This document shows, piece by piece, positions 8,512 through 16,618 of a stretch of DNA of 51,728 bases. A program made the position numbers and the translations under genes. The first letter of the stretch is position 1; the number at the start of each line of letters is the position of its first letter. The DNA comes from CAIKBL01 sp043734785. GTDB lineage: Bacteria > Pseudomonadota > Gammaproteobacteria > Ga0077536. The stretch lies in NCBI GenBank assembly GCA_043734785.1, contig JAYTEX010000089.1, forward strand, positions 1 to 51,728. The letters run 5' to 3'. The notes below the pieces were generated by a model. That model was not told the DNA's origin, did no database searches, and saw only the letters and a program-made list of their open reading frames with translations.

Positions 8512-9012
8512 ATGCCAGCCCTGCTGAACCGATATCTAGTGACGATTGCTCTGGTGTTCGCGGCCGTCGCGCCAAGTGCTTATGCCGAAGAGCGTTCCGC
8601 GGCCAATGTCGTGCAGGAATTCTTGGCGTCCTGGCACTCGCACGATATGGACAAAATCATGTCCTTCGTCAGCGAGGATTGTCATTACGAGAATGTCCCC
8701 TCTTTGAGTGGGGCAAACCCGGTCATCATGGGGCGCCAAAAGATTCACGAGTTCCTAGCCCCATTCTTTCTAAAAGATCCTCTGATCGTCCCGTTCAAGG
8801 TGCACACGGAGATCAAGGACACCATTGCTGGTGGCGATGGTGTCGCGATTCAGCGCGTCGACCATTTCGAAATTGGCAATTCAAAATTCGCACTGCAGGT
8901 CGCCGGGCTGTTCAAGGTCAAGGATGGGAAGATTGTTTACTGGATTGATTATTTTGACGGCGCCGCGATTGCGCCGGTGACCACCCTCATGACGACCTTG
9001 GCTAAACACTAG
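8512..9012 (+). CDS. Secreted limonene-1,2-epoxide hydrolase-like protein
   Basis: This 166-residue protein has a signal peptide (hydrophobic core TIALVFAAVA, likely cleavage after AYA, about residue 23) and an NTF2-fold domain. The domain keeps what appears to be the full catalytic set of limonene-epoxide hydrolase: Tyr and Asn in HYENVP, the Arg/Asp pair in QRVDHF, and the second Asp in WIDYFD. Those enzymes add water to an epoxide by an acid-base mechanism without a covalent intermediate. Known members are cytosolic, so a signal peptide is unusual. ATG at 8512 is chosen because it directly precedes the signal peptide; an in-frame TTG at 8473 would add 13 residues. The next genes are an FMN reductase and another secreted NTF2-fold protein. 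Confidence 0.8.
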   Translation: MPALLNRYLVTIALVFAAVAPSAYAEERSAANVVQEFLASWHSHDMDKIMSFVSEDCHYENVPSLSGANPVIMGRQKIHEFLAPFFLKDPLIVPFKVHTEIKDTIAGGDGVAIQRVDHFEIGNSKFALQVAGLFKVKDGKIVYWIDYFDGAAIAPVTTLMTTLAKH

Positions 9013-9079
9013 ACCTCGGTCGCCTCGCTGCCCTAGATCAACTCAACGGGTCGCCCACAGGGAATATGAGCGTCGTGAA

Positions 9080-9655
9080 ATGTCCAAACCTCCGCGCCTT
9101 CTAGCGTTTGCCGGCAGCCTGCGCTCTGGCTCTTTCAACCGCGTGTTGATTCAAGCGCTAGTGGTGGCTGGCCGGGAAGCCGGGGCGGAAGTGGATCTGA
9201 TTGACCTGCGCGATTATTCGCTACCGCTGTATGACGGCGATATCGAAGCATTGGCGATGCCGGATACCGTACGGGCTCTGCAGGGGATGTTCGCGCACGG
9301 GGATGGGTTCCTGATTGCCACGCCTGAGTACAACGGCGCGAGTCCAGCCCTCATCAAGAATACCCTGGACTGGATTTCCCGGCCGCTTGCCGATGGGAAG
9401 TCGGGTACGACGTTGTTCCGCGGCAAGATCGCCGGTATTTGCTCGGCGTCCCCCGGGCCAATGGGTGGGCTCCGGGCGTTGATTACATTGCGCGATGCAT
9501 TGTCCAAATTCGGCCTTTGGGTCGCACCCACTCAAGTCGCGATCGGTCGTGCGGATACCGCGTTCGATGCCAACGGCGTATTGGTCGACGCGGGTTTTAG
9601 GATTTCGATCAATGCCATTGCGGCGGAGGTCACTAATGCGGTGAGCGCGCGCTAA
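9080..9655 (+). CDS. NADPH-dependent FMN reductase
   Basis: A 191-residue flavodoxin-fold reductase. The FMN phosphate-binding loop GSLRSGSFN (residues 12-20) and the PEYNGASP motif (about 82-89) are diagnostic of the family that includes ChrR/YieF and SsuE relatives. It transfers electrons from NAD(P)H through FMN to quinones, metals, azo compounds or a partner monooxygenase. It is cytoplasmic, with no signal peptide. It lies 67 bases after the epoxide-hydrolase-like gene and 51 bases before the next, so the three may form one transcript. It could supply reduced FMN to the luciferase-like enzymes in this region, but that is inference. Confidence 0.9.
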   Translation: MSKPPRLLAFAGSLRSGSFNRVLIQALVVAGREAGAEVDLIDLRDYSLPLYDGDIEALAMPDTVRALQGMFAHGDGFLIATPEYNGASPALIKNTLDWISRPLADGKSGTTLFRGKIAGICSASPGPMGGLRALITLRDALSKFGLWVAPTQVAIGRADTAFDANGVLVDAGFRISINAIAAEVTNAVSAR

Positions 9656-9706
9656 GCGCAGGTGGTGTGGGTATCCAGGAAAAACATTATCAGCAGGAGA
9701 AGCATC

Positions 9707-10240
9707 ATGCGAATCACCCAAGCTCTTGTCGCAGGCTTGACCTTTTTCATCATCAGCTACGGCACTGTGACTCTGGCGGCGCCAGAATCGATCATTGCAA
9801 CACCGCGCAATGACCAGCAACGCGAAATTCTCAAGGTGATTCAGCACTGGCAAGAAACTTACAACACTGATGTGGAGAAAATGATCCTTGATTGCTACGC
9901 ACCGGATGCCGATGTCTATTTCACCGGCGCCTCGGCGCATGGACACGCGCAGTTTATCCGTCTCGAAAAGGCCATCGTCGACGCGGCGCCAGGTCGCAAG
10001 ATGCGTATCGATAGGGTGCTCTTTGCCGGCGACGACATCGCGATCGTCGAGGCCGTGGTACTGGATAGCGCACGTCCCGACTATTTCTCGCCATGGTGCG
10101 CGATCTTGACATTCCGCAATGGCAAGATCGTGCAGGACCGAACGTATCTCGATCCTGCCCGATGGCCGGGAATTGAAGCCGCAAAAGGCATCCCGACACC
10201 AGGTGGACTCGGCATGACCGCGAAGCCCGGTAAGCCCTGA
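9707..10240 (+). CDS. Secreted NTF2/SnoaL-like protein
   Basis: A 177-residue protein with a signal peptide (core ALVAGLTFFIISYG, likely cleavage after LAA, about residue 24) followed by an NTF2-like domain. The pattern IQHWQETYNTDVEKMI, then YAPDADVYFTG, and a C-terminal FRNGKIVQDRTYLD strand is typical of SnoaL-like folds. The limonene-epoxide-hydrolase catalytic set is not evident, so the function is open: binding, isomerisation or hydrolysis. The ATG at 9707 is supported by aggaga at 9695-9700 and by the signal peptide. It is the second exported NTF2-fold gene within 1.8 kb. Confidence 0.78.
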   Translation: MRITQALVAGLTFFIISYGTVTLAAPESIIATPRNDQQREILKVIQHWQETYNTDVEKMILDCYAPDADVYFTGASAHGHAQFIRLEKAIVDAAPGRKMRIDRVLFAGDDIAIVEAVVLDSARPDYFSPWCAILTFRNGKIVQDRTYLDPARWPGIEAAKGIPTPGGLGMTAKPGKP

Positions 10241-10265
10241 TGCACCCAAACCTGATGCACCCAAA
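10236..10265. repeat. Two exact copies of a 15-base unit
   Basis: The unit cctgatgcacccaaa occurs twice in tandem, and a third partial copy (cctga) follows. The repeat starts within the stop codon of the NTF2-like gene, and the junction leads into the remnant MarR gene on the other strand. Confidence 0.85.
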
Positions 10266-10289
10266 CCTGAGGCACGCGACGGCTTCGGG

Positions 10290-10540
10290 GTCGGTTAGTT
10301 GCGCAGCGGGCCAGACTGACCTGAATGCGTTCCAGATAGCGGCGTAGGGTTTTGCTCTCGGCCGCGCTGAAATCGATCAGCGCAGCCGCATTCACCTCTG
10401 GCGCGTAAGTCAACAATGTGCGCTCGATACGCTTGCCAGTCGGCGTCAGATGGACGTGCATTTTGCGTCGATCGGTCGGTGAGCGACGACGCTCGATCAA
10501 AGTCTGCAAGCCGCGTCGATGCGCTATTGATCGTGACCCC
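10290..10540 (-). pseudogene. MarR-family regulator remnant
   Basis: The minus strand encodes LIERRRSPTDRRK, then VHLTPTGKRIE and FSAAESKTLRRYLERI. These are the wing and C-terminal dimerisation helix of MarR-family repressors. The N-terminal half is absent: upstream, a different frame shows a plausible recognition-helix piece (SASTRLAD), which suggests an internal deletion with a frameshift, and the rest is lost. Downstream, the frame runs into the neighbouring NTF2-like gene instead of stopping where the family ends. It may once have controlled the flanking flavin-related genes. Limits are approximate. Confidence 0.6.
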
Positions 10541-10699
10541 GGACTACCTTCGCCCGTACTCGTCGAGTACTACGTCGGGCTGGAAGATCTGAGATATCCG
10601 ATGTTGATGCTGGGCGCCGGTCGAGCGGCGCTGTGACCAGGTGCTCGTGGACGCGGGCCTGTTGTCATTCAGCGCGGCCGGTACCGGTCGCGGCGCAGA
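10541..10699. other. Intergenic remnant sequence
   Basis: No supported gene lies between the MarR remnant and the flavin reductase stop. An imperfect palindrome around 10674-10692 (GCGGCCGGT/ACCGGTCGC, one mismatch) could form a hairpin after the flavin reductase gene but has no T tract. Confidence 0.35.
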
Positions 10700-11317
10700 T
10701 TACTGCGGCCGGATTAACTCGAAAATTTCGCCAAGCGTGCCATAGTTCATATACCCGAGGCGGGTCACCGGTTGCATGCGTCGCTCATCGACCCGGCCAT
10801 CGAGGATCACCTCATCCGCAATGTACACACCAACCACTTCACCGATGACCACGTGACTCTCACGTCCATCTTCGCTAGGGGGCAGATGGACGACCTGAAA
10901 GACCCGGCATTCCAGCGCGGCCTTGGCGCTGGCGACGCGCGGCGGACCTACGAGTTGCGAGCGTACGGTGGTGATACCACACGCGGCGAACTCATCGACC
11001 TCGGGCGGGAACGGTGCTGAGCTGGCGTTCATGGCGGCGGCATCGTGTTCGCCCACCAGATTAACCACGAACTCCGGCACCTCACAGATATTGCGATAGG
11101 TGTCCTTGCTGGTGCCGGGTTGCGCCGCGTTCGGCGCGAACATCACATAGGGTGGATCCGCGCAGACAGCGTTGAAATAGGAGTAGGGCGCCAGATTGAG
11201 CACGCCGTTGGCGCTCTGCGAACTGATCCAGCCGATGGGTCGCGGCATCACCAGTGCATTGATCGGATTATGCGTCAGCGGAGCGGGTCGTAAGCCGTCG
11301 GCGATTGAAAAATACAT
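10700..11317 (-). CDS. Flavin reductase-like FMN-binding split-barrel protein
   Basis: This 205-residue protein matches the flavin reductase-like domain. PRPIGWISS (about 25-33), NLAPYSYFNAV and FVVNLVGE (about 91-98) are the usual FMN-binding segments. Such proteins reduce free flavin with NAD(P)H for a partner monooxygenase, or bind FMN as stand-alone oxidoreductases. ATG at 11317 is chosen because the domain starts at once; the upstream in-frame extension to 11467 is low-complexity, runs under the opposite gene's leader and looks non-coding. It is divergent from the secreted protein at 11466. Confidence 0.85.
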   Translation of the reverse strand: MYFSIADGLRPAPLTHNPINALVMPRPIGWISSQSANGVLNLAPYSYFNAVCADPPYVMFAPNAAQPGTSKDTYRNICEVPEFVVNLVGEHDAAAMNASSAPFPPEVDEFAACGITTVRSQLVGPPRVASAKAALECRVFQVVHLPPSEDGRESHVVIGEVVGVYIADEVILDGRVDERRMQPVTRLGYMNYGTLGEIFELIRPQ

Positions 11318-11465
11318 GAGGGTTTCCAGTGTCTGCGCTGTGGTCGAATCGGGGAGTCGCGTACGATAGGTGCGCGGATGGGAAGGTGTCAAACCGAGTA
11401 ATAGGCGGCGCGTGAAGGCCCGCACGCGATGGTCGGTGCACGCAACGCCGCTTAAGGAGGAACTC

Positions 11466-12140
11466 ATGCTAGCAGGGTCATGGCGCCGCTGGGTGCCGCG
11501 CGATCGTTACGGGTGGTTATTGACGTTGGGCGTGGTGGCCCTGGGCCACGCGGCGCAAGCAAACGACATCGATCTCCCGGAGATATCGCTCGTCGAATCC
11601 GCGACCGTGGCGGAAATACCATCGCCCGCGCTCGGCGAAGTGCGCGAGTTTGTGGGGCCGATCGCGACCATCAACTGCAGCCGGTGGGAGATCGTCGAGT
11701 CCGACGTCGAGGATGCGCTCGTCAGCCAGTGCGAGCACTACAAGATGTATTTCAAACGCAGCGAGCAGTTCAACCTGTACAAAATCACGGCGGCCAAGGA
11801 TGCGCTGACGTTTGAATTCACGCCGGCTTATCCGGGGATTCAGTTCCCGCTCGCAGTCGGCAAGCACTGGCGTAAGTCTTATGTGGGGCATTCTGCCCTC
11901 GAGGACGTCACTTGGGACGGGGATGTGAGTTGCGAGGTTGCGGATTTCGCGCAAGTCGCAGTCGCCGCAGGTGTTTTCAAAGCCTTTCGGATCGAGTGCC
12001 GCGATCACTGGAAAGTCGGGGACGTGGAGAGCAGCGTGACTTCCACCACGTGGTACGCGCCGGAAATCGCAGGGGTGGTGAAATCAGTGAACTATGAAGA
12101 TGCGCGCTGGAACACCGAACTGAAAGCGTATTCGCGTTGA
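11466..12140 (+). CDS. Secreted protein of unknown function
   Basis: A 224-residue protein with an N-terminal signal peptide (Arg-rich n-region, core WLLTLGVVALG, likely cleavage after AQA, about residue 29). The mature part is beta-rich, with four Cys in a CSRWE, SQCEHY, VSCEV, ECRDHW pattern that could form disulfides in the periplasm. Segments FPLAVGKHW and a late TTWYAPEIAGVVK resemble uncharacterised secreted proteins of proteobacteria; I cannot assign a named family. A near-perfect AAGGAGG (11454-11460) five bases upstream fixes the start. It abuts the glycosyltransferase gene and is probably co-transcribed, which hints at an envelope role. Confidence 0.75.
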   Translation: MLAGSWRRWVPRDRYGWLLTLGVVALGHAAQANDIDLPEISLVESATVAEIPSPALGEVREFVGPIATINCSRWEIVESDVEDALVSQCEHYKMYFKRSEQFNLYKITAAKDALTFEFTPAYPGIQFPLAVGKHWRKSYVGHSALEDVTWDGDVSCEVADFAQVAVAAGVFKAFRIECRDHWKVGDVESSVTSTTWYAPEIAGVVKSVNYEDARWNTELKAYSR

Positions 12141-12180
12141 ATTGCCGAAACGCCACGCGCACCCGATTGGAGGGCCGGTG

Positions 12181-13788
12181 GTGACCACGCGCCAATGGTA
12201 CGGCGCCTGCGCTGTGCTGTGCGCGTTGAGTCTGTTTGCCGGTCTGGTCTGTATGGGCAGCGTGCCCCTTGATTCGCACGAAATTTTTGTCGCCCAAACC
12301 ACCCGCGAAATGAGTCAAAGGGGTGATTGGGTGGTGCCCTATTTCAACGGCGAGCCGCGCTTGAATAAACCGCCGTTGAGTTACTGGGCGGCCGGCGCGG
12401 TCGCTTGGCTGGCGGGCGATCTGCCGGAAGTCGCCGCCTGGCATGTGCGGCTGGTGTCGGTGTTGGCGGGACTTGGCGTGCTGGTGGGTACGTTGGGCAT
12501 CGGCGCTATCGTCTTTGATCGGATGACCGCCATCGTCGCCGGCGGATTACTGGTGAGCAGCGCTGGATTCTTCAGTTTTATGCACGATGCGCGTCCAGAC
12601 TTGCTCTACGCGATGTGGACTACGGCGATGCTCGCGAGCGTCGCCTGGCTGGTGTTCCGTGCGGGTGCACCGGGCACCACGCAGTGGGGTGGTGTGGTTG
12701 CTTTATGGATCGCCTTCGCGGGTGCGACCCTGACCAAAGGTCCGCAGCTGCCAGGCTTGGCCTTGCTCGGCAGCGTGCTATACCTGTGGCAATCGCGAGG
12801 TAACTGGCGCGCGGTAAACCAGACGTTGCAGCCGCTGGCCGGGATCGCTATCGTGAGCGCGATGTGTCTGCCGTGGTGGTGGACTTTGAGCGCGCGACTC
12901 GAGGCGGTGCGGGTTGAAGCCAGTCAACTCGGCGGCACGTTGCTGACCCCCGCGTTATCACGACTTGGCGATCCCTACTACTTTTATCGCCCGCTCCAAT
13001 TATTGCTGCCCTGGTTACCTTTCGCGTTGCTCGCAGTCGGCGTACTGCTGTGGCACAAAGGCACGCGTTCGCGGGTCGGTTTTATGCTTTACCCGCTGCT
13101 CATCGCAAGCCTGGGATTGAGTCTGGGGCGCCAGTATCGTTATTTTTATTTACTGCCGCTGCTGGGCCTCATAGTACTCACGATTGCACGCCCTCTGGTG
13201 TCAGTGATAGGCCAACGCGCAGTGCCTCATTGGCTAGTCAATCTCACGTTGTTTGCCCAGGCCGGTCTGCTTATCGCGTGCGTGGTCTGGGTCGTTCAAC
13301 ACGCGGGAAACGCGCTGCCCGGCGTGCTGGCCTGCCTGCTGGGGGGTGCCATCATCGCTGGGCTCGGCCTGTGGAGGATGCCGTTTGATCGTTCCTTGAG
13401 CCGCGTGATCGCACTCACGCTGCTGATGGCGTTCATCTGGCCGGCGGCGGCTCTTACGGGCGCGTTATGGGACCGCGAACGTTATGGCAGCCATCGACAG
13501 GCGGCCCTCGCGCAACGCGAGCTCGATCCGACAACGCCGCTGGTGACCCTCGGCGTGAGCCCCACTGTGTATGTGTACTACAGCGCGCGCGCGGTACCCG
13601 AAGTGTCAGCAGTGGCGGCCCTGGAGCCTGTCCTGCGCGCCAGTCAGTCCAGAACCCTGGGCCTTGTCACCCGCGAGCAGCACCTGTCAGCAGTGGCCGC
13701 GCTCTATAAAATTGAAATTCTCGATCGCTACCGACGCGGCGACATGGATGATGTGCTCCTGGTCTTGCGCCCCTTACGCACACCATGA
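12181..13788 (+). CDS. GT39/ArnT-like membrane glycosyltransferase
   Basis: A multi-pass membrane protein of about 535 residues of the PMT/ArnT group (GT-C fold), which transfers sugars from polyprenyl-phosphate donors at the periplasmic face, for example onto lipid A. The first periplasmic loop has DSHEIFVAQTTREM, the counterpart of the DExRYAExxREM loop but with the second acidic residue displaced. NKPPLSYW and DARPDLLYA follow. About 10-12 hydrophobic segments are visible. GTG at 12181 is chosen for its GGAGG (12169-12173); GTG at 12178 or TTG at 12142 are in-frame alternatives. It follows the secreted-protein gene closely. Acceptor and donor are unknown, and no arn operon is present. Confidence 0.85.
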   Translation: MTTRQWYGACAVLCALSLFAGLVCMGSVPLDSHEIFVAQTTREMSQRGDWVVPYFNGEPRLNKPPLSYWAAGAVAWLAGDLPEVAAWHVRLVSVLAGLGVLVGTLGIGAIVFDRMTAIVAGGLLVSSAGFFSFMHDARPDLLYAMWTTAMLASVAWLVFRAGAPGTTQWGGVVALWIAFAGATLTKGPQLPGLALLGSVLYLWQSRGNWRAVNQTLQPLAGIAIVSAMCLPWWWTLSARLEAVRVEASQLGGTLLTPALSRLGDPYYFYRPLQLLLPWLPFALLAVGVLLWHKGTRSRVGFMLYPLLIASLGLSLGRQYRYFYLLPLLGLIVLTIARPLVSVIGQRAVPHWLVNLTLFAQAGLLIACVVWVVQHAGNALPGVLACLLGGAIIAGLGLWRMPFDRSLSRVIALTLLMAFIWPAAALTGALWDRERYGSHRQAALAQRELDPTTPLVTLGVSPTVYVYYSARAVPEVSAVAALEPVLRASQSRTLGLVTREQHLSAVAALYKIEILDRYRRGDMDDVLLVLRPLRTP

Positions 13789-13870
13789 GCCGCGCTTATC
13801 CGGGATCCACGATGCGGTCCTGATGATCCTGGGTGACGAGCACGCGCATCAGTGGCCAGTGGACCGAAGC

Positions 13871-14479
13871 TTACTTGATCATCCCCTCAGCCTGCATGGC
13901 CTCCTGCACGCGAGGCCGCGCGGCGATCCGCTCCCGGTAAGTTTTCAGGGTCGGCCATTGCGCGAGATCAAGCCCGACGAAACCCATCCAGCCGATGGTG
14001 GTGAACAGGTAGGCGTCGGCGACTGTGAACTGCTCGCCCATCAGGTATTGCTTGTTGCCGAGTTGCTCGGTAATCCAGGTGTAGCGATCGGTCAGGCGCT
14101 GTTTTTGCCAGACTTTGAATTCGTCATTGGCGACCGGGTTGAACAGCGGTGAATACCCTTTGTGAATTTCGGTGCTGAGGAAATTCAGCCAGGACTGAAG
14201 TTTCGCGCGTTCGACCGTGCCCGCTGCCGGTGCGAGGCGTGCGGCCGGCTTCTGATCTGCAATGTATTGCACGATTGCCGGGCCTTCGGTCATGCGTTCG
14301 CCGTTGTCGAGTTCGAGCAGCGGCACATAGCCGTTGGGGTTGATCTTGAGGTAATCGCTACCGTCTTCCAGGGTGTGGGCTTTAATGTCCACTTTCACAA
14401 GGTCGACAGGAATACCCGCTTCGCGCAGGCAGATATGGGGCGATAGTGAACACACGCCGGGGGAGTAATAGAGTTTCAT
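13871..14479 (-). CDS. Beta-class glutathione S-transferase
   Basis: A 202-residue GST. The N-terminal thioredoxin-like domain starts MKLYYSPGVC with C10, the residue that forms the mixed disulfide with glutathione in bacterial beta-class enzymes. NGYVPLLEL carries the cis-Pro, and MTEGPAIVQYI binds the gamma-glutamyl group. The all-helical C-terminal domain follows. It resembles E. coli GstA. The enzyme is cytosolic and conjugates or reduces electrophiles such as epoxides, which fits the surrounding redox and epoxide-hydrolase-like genes, though no operon link exists. It converges with the GT39 gene, 82 bases apart. Confidence 0.93.
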   Translation of the reverse strand: MKLYYSPGVCSLSPHICLREAGIPVDLVKVDIKAHTLEDGSDYLKINPNGYVPLLELDNGERMTEGPAIVQYIADQKPAARLAPAAGTVERAKLQSWLNFLSTEIHKGYSPLFNPVANDEFKVWQKQRLTDRYTWITEQLGNKQYLMGEQFTVADAYLFTTIGWMGFVGLDLAQWPTLKTYRERIAARPRVQEAMQAEGMIK

Positions 14480-14645
14480 CGGTCCGCCTTGAAGTTCATG
14501 CCAGTTTTTGGACGCGGTAGTCGGTGCGCCGTGCGTGGAGTCTAATGTGAATTAGCGTGGATTGTGAGGTGCGATTTAACCATAAACCATCGTGCCTGCC
14601 ATCCGGGACTGCCCGGTAGGAAGACGCCGATGTTCGGCAGGATGA

Positions 14646-15164
14646 TCATCGCGCGTGAGCGCATTCCCCTTCGCGCACCGCTGCCACGTGCTGCGTGAAG
14701 GTCATGTTCTTGCCACCCATTTTCACCGCCAGATGGCCAACGACCTCCGCGCCTTGCTGCGTCAACTCGATTGTGCCGGTGGCGACACGCGCGCTCTGAC
14801 ACACCAACACGTACTGGAACGACGCCCCACGCGCTTCGCCATAGCCGAATGTACAGCCCCGTAAGGCGGGTTGCCGCATGACCGGAAACAGCGTGAGTGG
14901 ATCGTCCTGTCGTATGCACCGGGTTTCGCGCGCGGTGATGCGACGCATCTCCTCCAGATGCGGCATCACCATGTTCGAGCGGATGGCATACTCTCCAGCC
15001 GCGAGCGGAAAATCGGAGGCCGCCTTGGCGCATCCCAACGGGCCGAGGCACCAGACGGCAAACAGCATCAATGACCGGCGGCGCAGGCCAATGCAGGTAG
15101 GCGAGGCGCGCGCGCGGTCACGGCGCTGGCGGCGAGTGATTTCGACCAATTCGGGCCTTATCAA
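14646..15164 (-). CDS. DUF3617-like exported protein
   Basis: A 172-residue protein. A basic N-terminal segment precedes a hydrophobic stretch (LMLFAVWCLGPLG) and a possible cleavage at AKA, so it is probably exported. The mature part fits the DUF3617 pattern: GEYAIRSNM, TRCIRQ, GCTFGYGEA, VLVCQSA and a closing GECAHAR, with four regularly spaced cysteines. Function is unknown. TTG at 15164 is used because GGAGG stands five bases upstream; an ATG at 15068 would remove the basic residues before the hydrophobic core. The gene is divergent from the deacetylase-like gene. Confidence 0.7.
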   Translation of the reverse strand: MIRPELVEITRRQRRDRARASPTCIGLRRRSLMLFAVWCLGPLGCAKAASDFPLAAGEYAIRSNMVMPHLEEMRRITARETRCIRQDDPLTLFPVMRQPALRGCTFGYGEARGASFQYVLVCQSARVATGTIELTQQGAEVVGHLAVKMGGKNMTFTQHVAAVREGECAHAR

Positions 15165-15399
15165 GGGTGCCTCCGAGACGTTTCGAGAGGAAATTATTCA
15201 GGTGCGACACGATACGTGACCGATTGCGCGCTGGCACGCCACTTCTTGCGCTTGAATTCGAGGGTGACTCGCGCCTAACGTAGACGCCATGCCGGTATTC
15301 ATCGACAGACCGACTTCTTTGGCCCGGCGCGCTTACGTGCGGCTGATCTCGGCCGGTTTGCTGATGACGATGGTTAAACCTCACTGTGCGGAGGCGGTC

Positions 15400-16335
15400 A
15401 TGGTGCATTTATTCGCGGATCCCAGGCTCGGTGGCTATGGCTTTGGGGATGGGCACCCGCTCGGGATCGATCGACAGGGCGCATTTCTCGCGGAGGCGAC
15501 GGCACAAGCGCTGACCACGCGCACGGTGATGAGGCCAAGTCGTGTGGCGAGCGTGGCGGAACTCGTGCGCTTTCATACCCGCGAATACGTCGATTTTGTG
15601 GCCACCGCCGAAGCCCACGGTCGTCGCCTGCTCGATGACGGCGACACCCCGGTATTTCCCAATCTGTATGAAGCCAGCGCCAGGGTCGTCGGTTCGGCAC
15701 TCGACGGGTTGGCCGATGTGATGGAAGCCCGCTGTGCGCGGACCTTGCAGCCGATCGGGGGCCTGCATCACGCGGCGCGCGATCACGCAGCCGGCTTCTG
15801 CGTGTTCAACGATCTTGGCGTGGTGATCGACACCTTGCGCACCGAATATGGGATACAGCGCGTGGCCTATGTTGATATCGACGCCCATCACGGCGACGGC
15901 GTGTTCTACGCATTCGAAGCCGATCCCGAGTTAATCTTCGCCGACCTTCACCAGGATAGCCGCACCCTATATCCCGGCAGCGGTCGTGAAGCGGAAACGG
16001 GTCGCGGCGCCGCCATGGGCACCAAACTCAATATCGAGATGCCCCCCGGTGCGGGCGACGCGGCGTTCATGCAGGCGTGGACGCGCGTGGAAGCGCATCT
16101 GGAAAAATTCCCCCCCGAGTTCATCGTTTTTCAATGCGGCGCAGACAGCTTGCGGGGAGATCCGCTCGCGCAACTCACCTATACCCCAGCCGCGCATGCA
16201 CATGCGACCCAACGCTTGTGCATGCTGGCGGAGCGCTATGCGCACGGGCGCCTGATGGCGTTCGGGGGCGGGGGCTACGATCGCGGCAATCTCGGTCGTG
16301 CCTGGAGCGCCGTGTTACGCGAATTACTGGGTTGA
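15400..16335 (+). CDS. Histone deacetylase-family (AcuC-like) amidohydrolase
   Basis: A 311-residue zinc hydrolase of the HDAC/acetoin-utilisation family. The tandem His H123-H124 in GGLHHA, zinc ligands D161 and H163 in DIDAHHGDG, D249 in CGADS, and the transition-state Tyr Y293 in GGGGYD are all present, so it should be active. Bacterial members deacetylate acetyl-lysine (for example AcuC on acetyl-CoA synthetase) or acetylpolyamines. The length fits AcuC and polyamine deacetylases. ATG at 15400 has GGAGG at 15390-15394; upstream in-frame codons look non-coding. A hairpin at 16363-16387 follows the gene. Confidence 0.92.
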   Translation: MVHLFADPRLGGYGFGDGHPLGIDRQGAFLAEATAQALTTRTVMRPSRVASVAELVRFHTREYVDFVATAEAHGRRLLDDGDTPVFPNLYEASARVVGSALDGLADVMEARCARTLQPIGGLHHAARDHAAGFCVFNDLGVVIDTLRTEYGIQRVAYVDIDAHHGDGVFYAFEADPELIFADLHQDSRTLYPGSGREAETGRGAAMGTKLNIEMPPGAGDAAFMQAWTRVEAHLEKFPPEFIVFQCGADSLRGDPLAQLTYTPAAHAHATQRLCMLAERYAHGRLMAFGGGGYDRGNLGRAWSAVLRELLG

Positions 16336-16362
16336 CCGGCGGCGCTCAAAAGGATCCGCGCC

Positions 16363-16387
16363 GCCGGCCGTTCGAGTAACGGCCGGC
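16363..16387 (+). terminator. Hairpin after the deacetylase-like gene
   Basis: A perfect 10-bp stem (GCCGGCCGTT/AACGGCCGGC) with a 5-base loop lies 27 bases after the stop codon. It is followed by ATTTC, a poor T tract, so terminator strength is uncertain. Confidence 0.5.
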
Positions 16388-16618
16388 ATTTCAAAAGCTA
16401 TTCAACAGCGCGTCCCGACAGCACGAGGACAGGCATCAGCCAGCGTTTTTATTTGATCGACCGTGCAAGGCTTATCCGTTATTGGATATCCATCACGCGA
16501 TCGATGAGCAGCATAAGGGGCTCTGCATCAAACCGGTCCTGGTGCCCTGAGCGTCGTTGGTAAAGGGCGGATAGTCGGTCATACGCCCCTCGAATAAGTC
16601 GCGCATGGCGTGCGTGGG

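Noticed and set aside
9221..10264. A 347-codon minus-strand frame across the FMN reductase and NTF2-like genes
   Set aside because: The opposing plus-strand genes have signal peptides, motifs and ribosome sites; the minus frame has no family resemblance.
11318..11467. Longer start for the flavin reductase-like gene
   Set aside because: The 50 additional residues do not resemble the domain and lie over the leader of the divergent secreted-protein gene.
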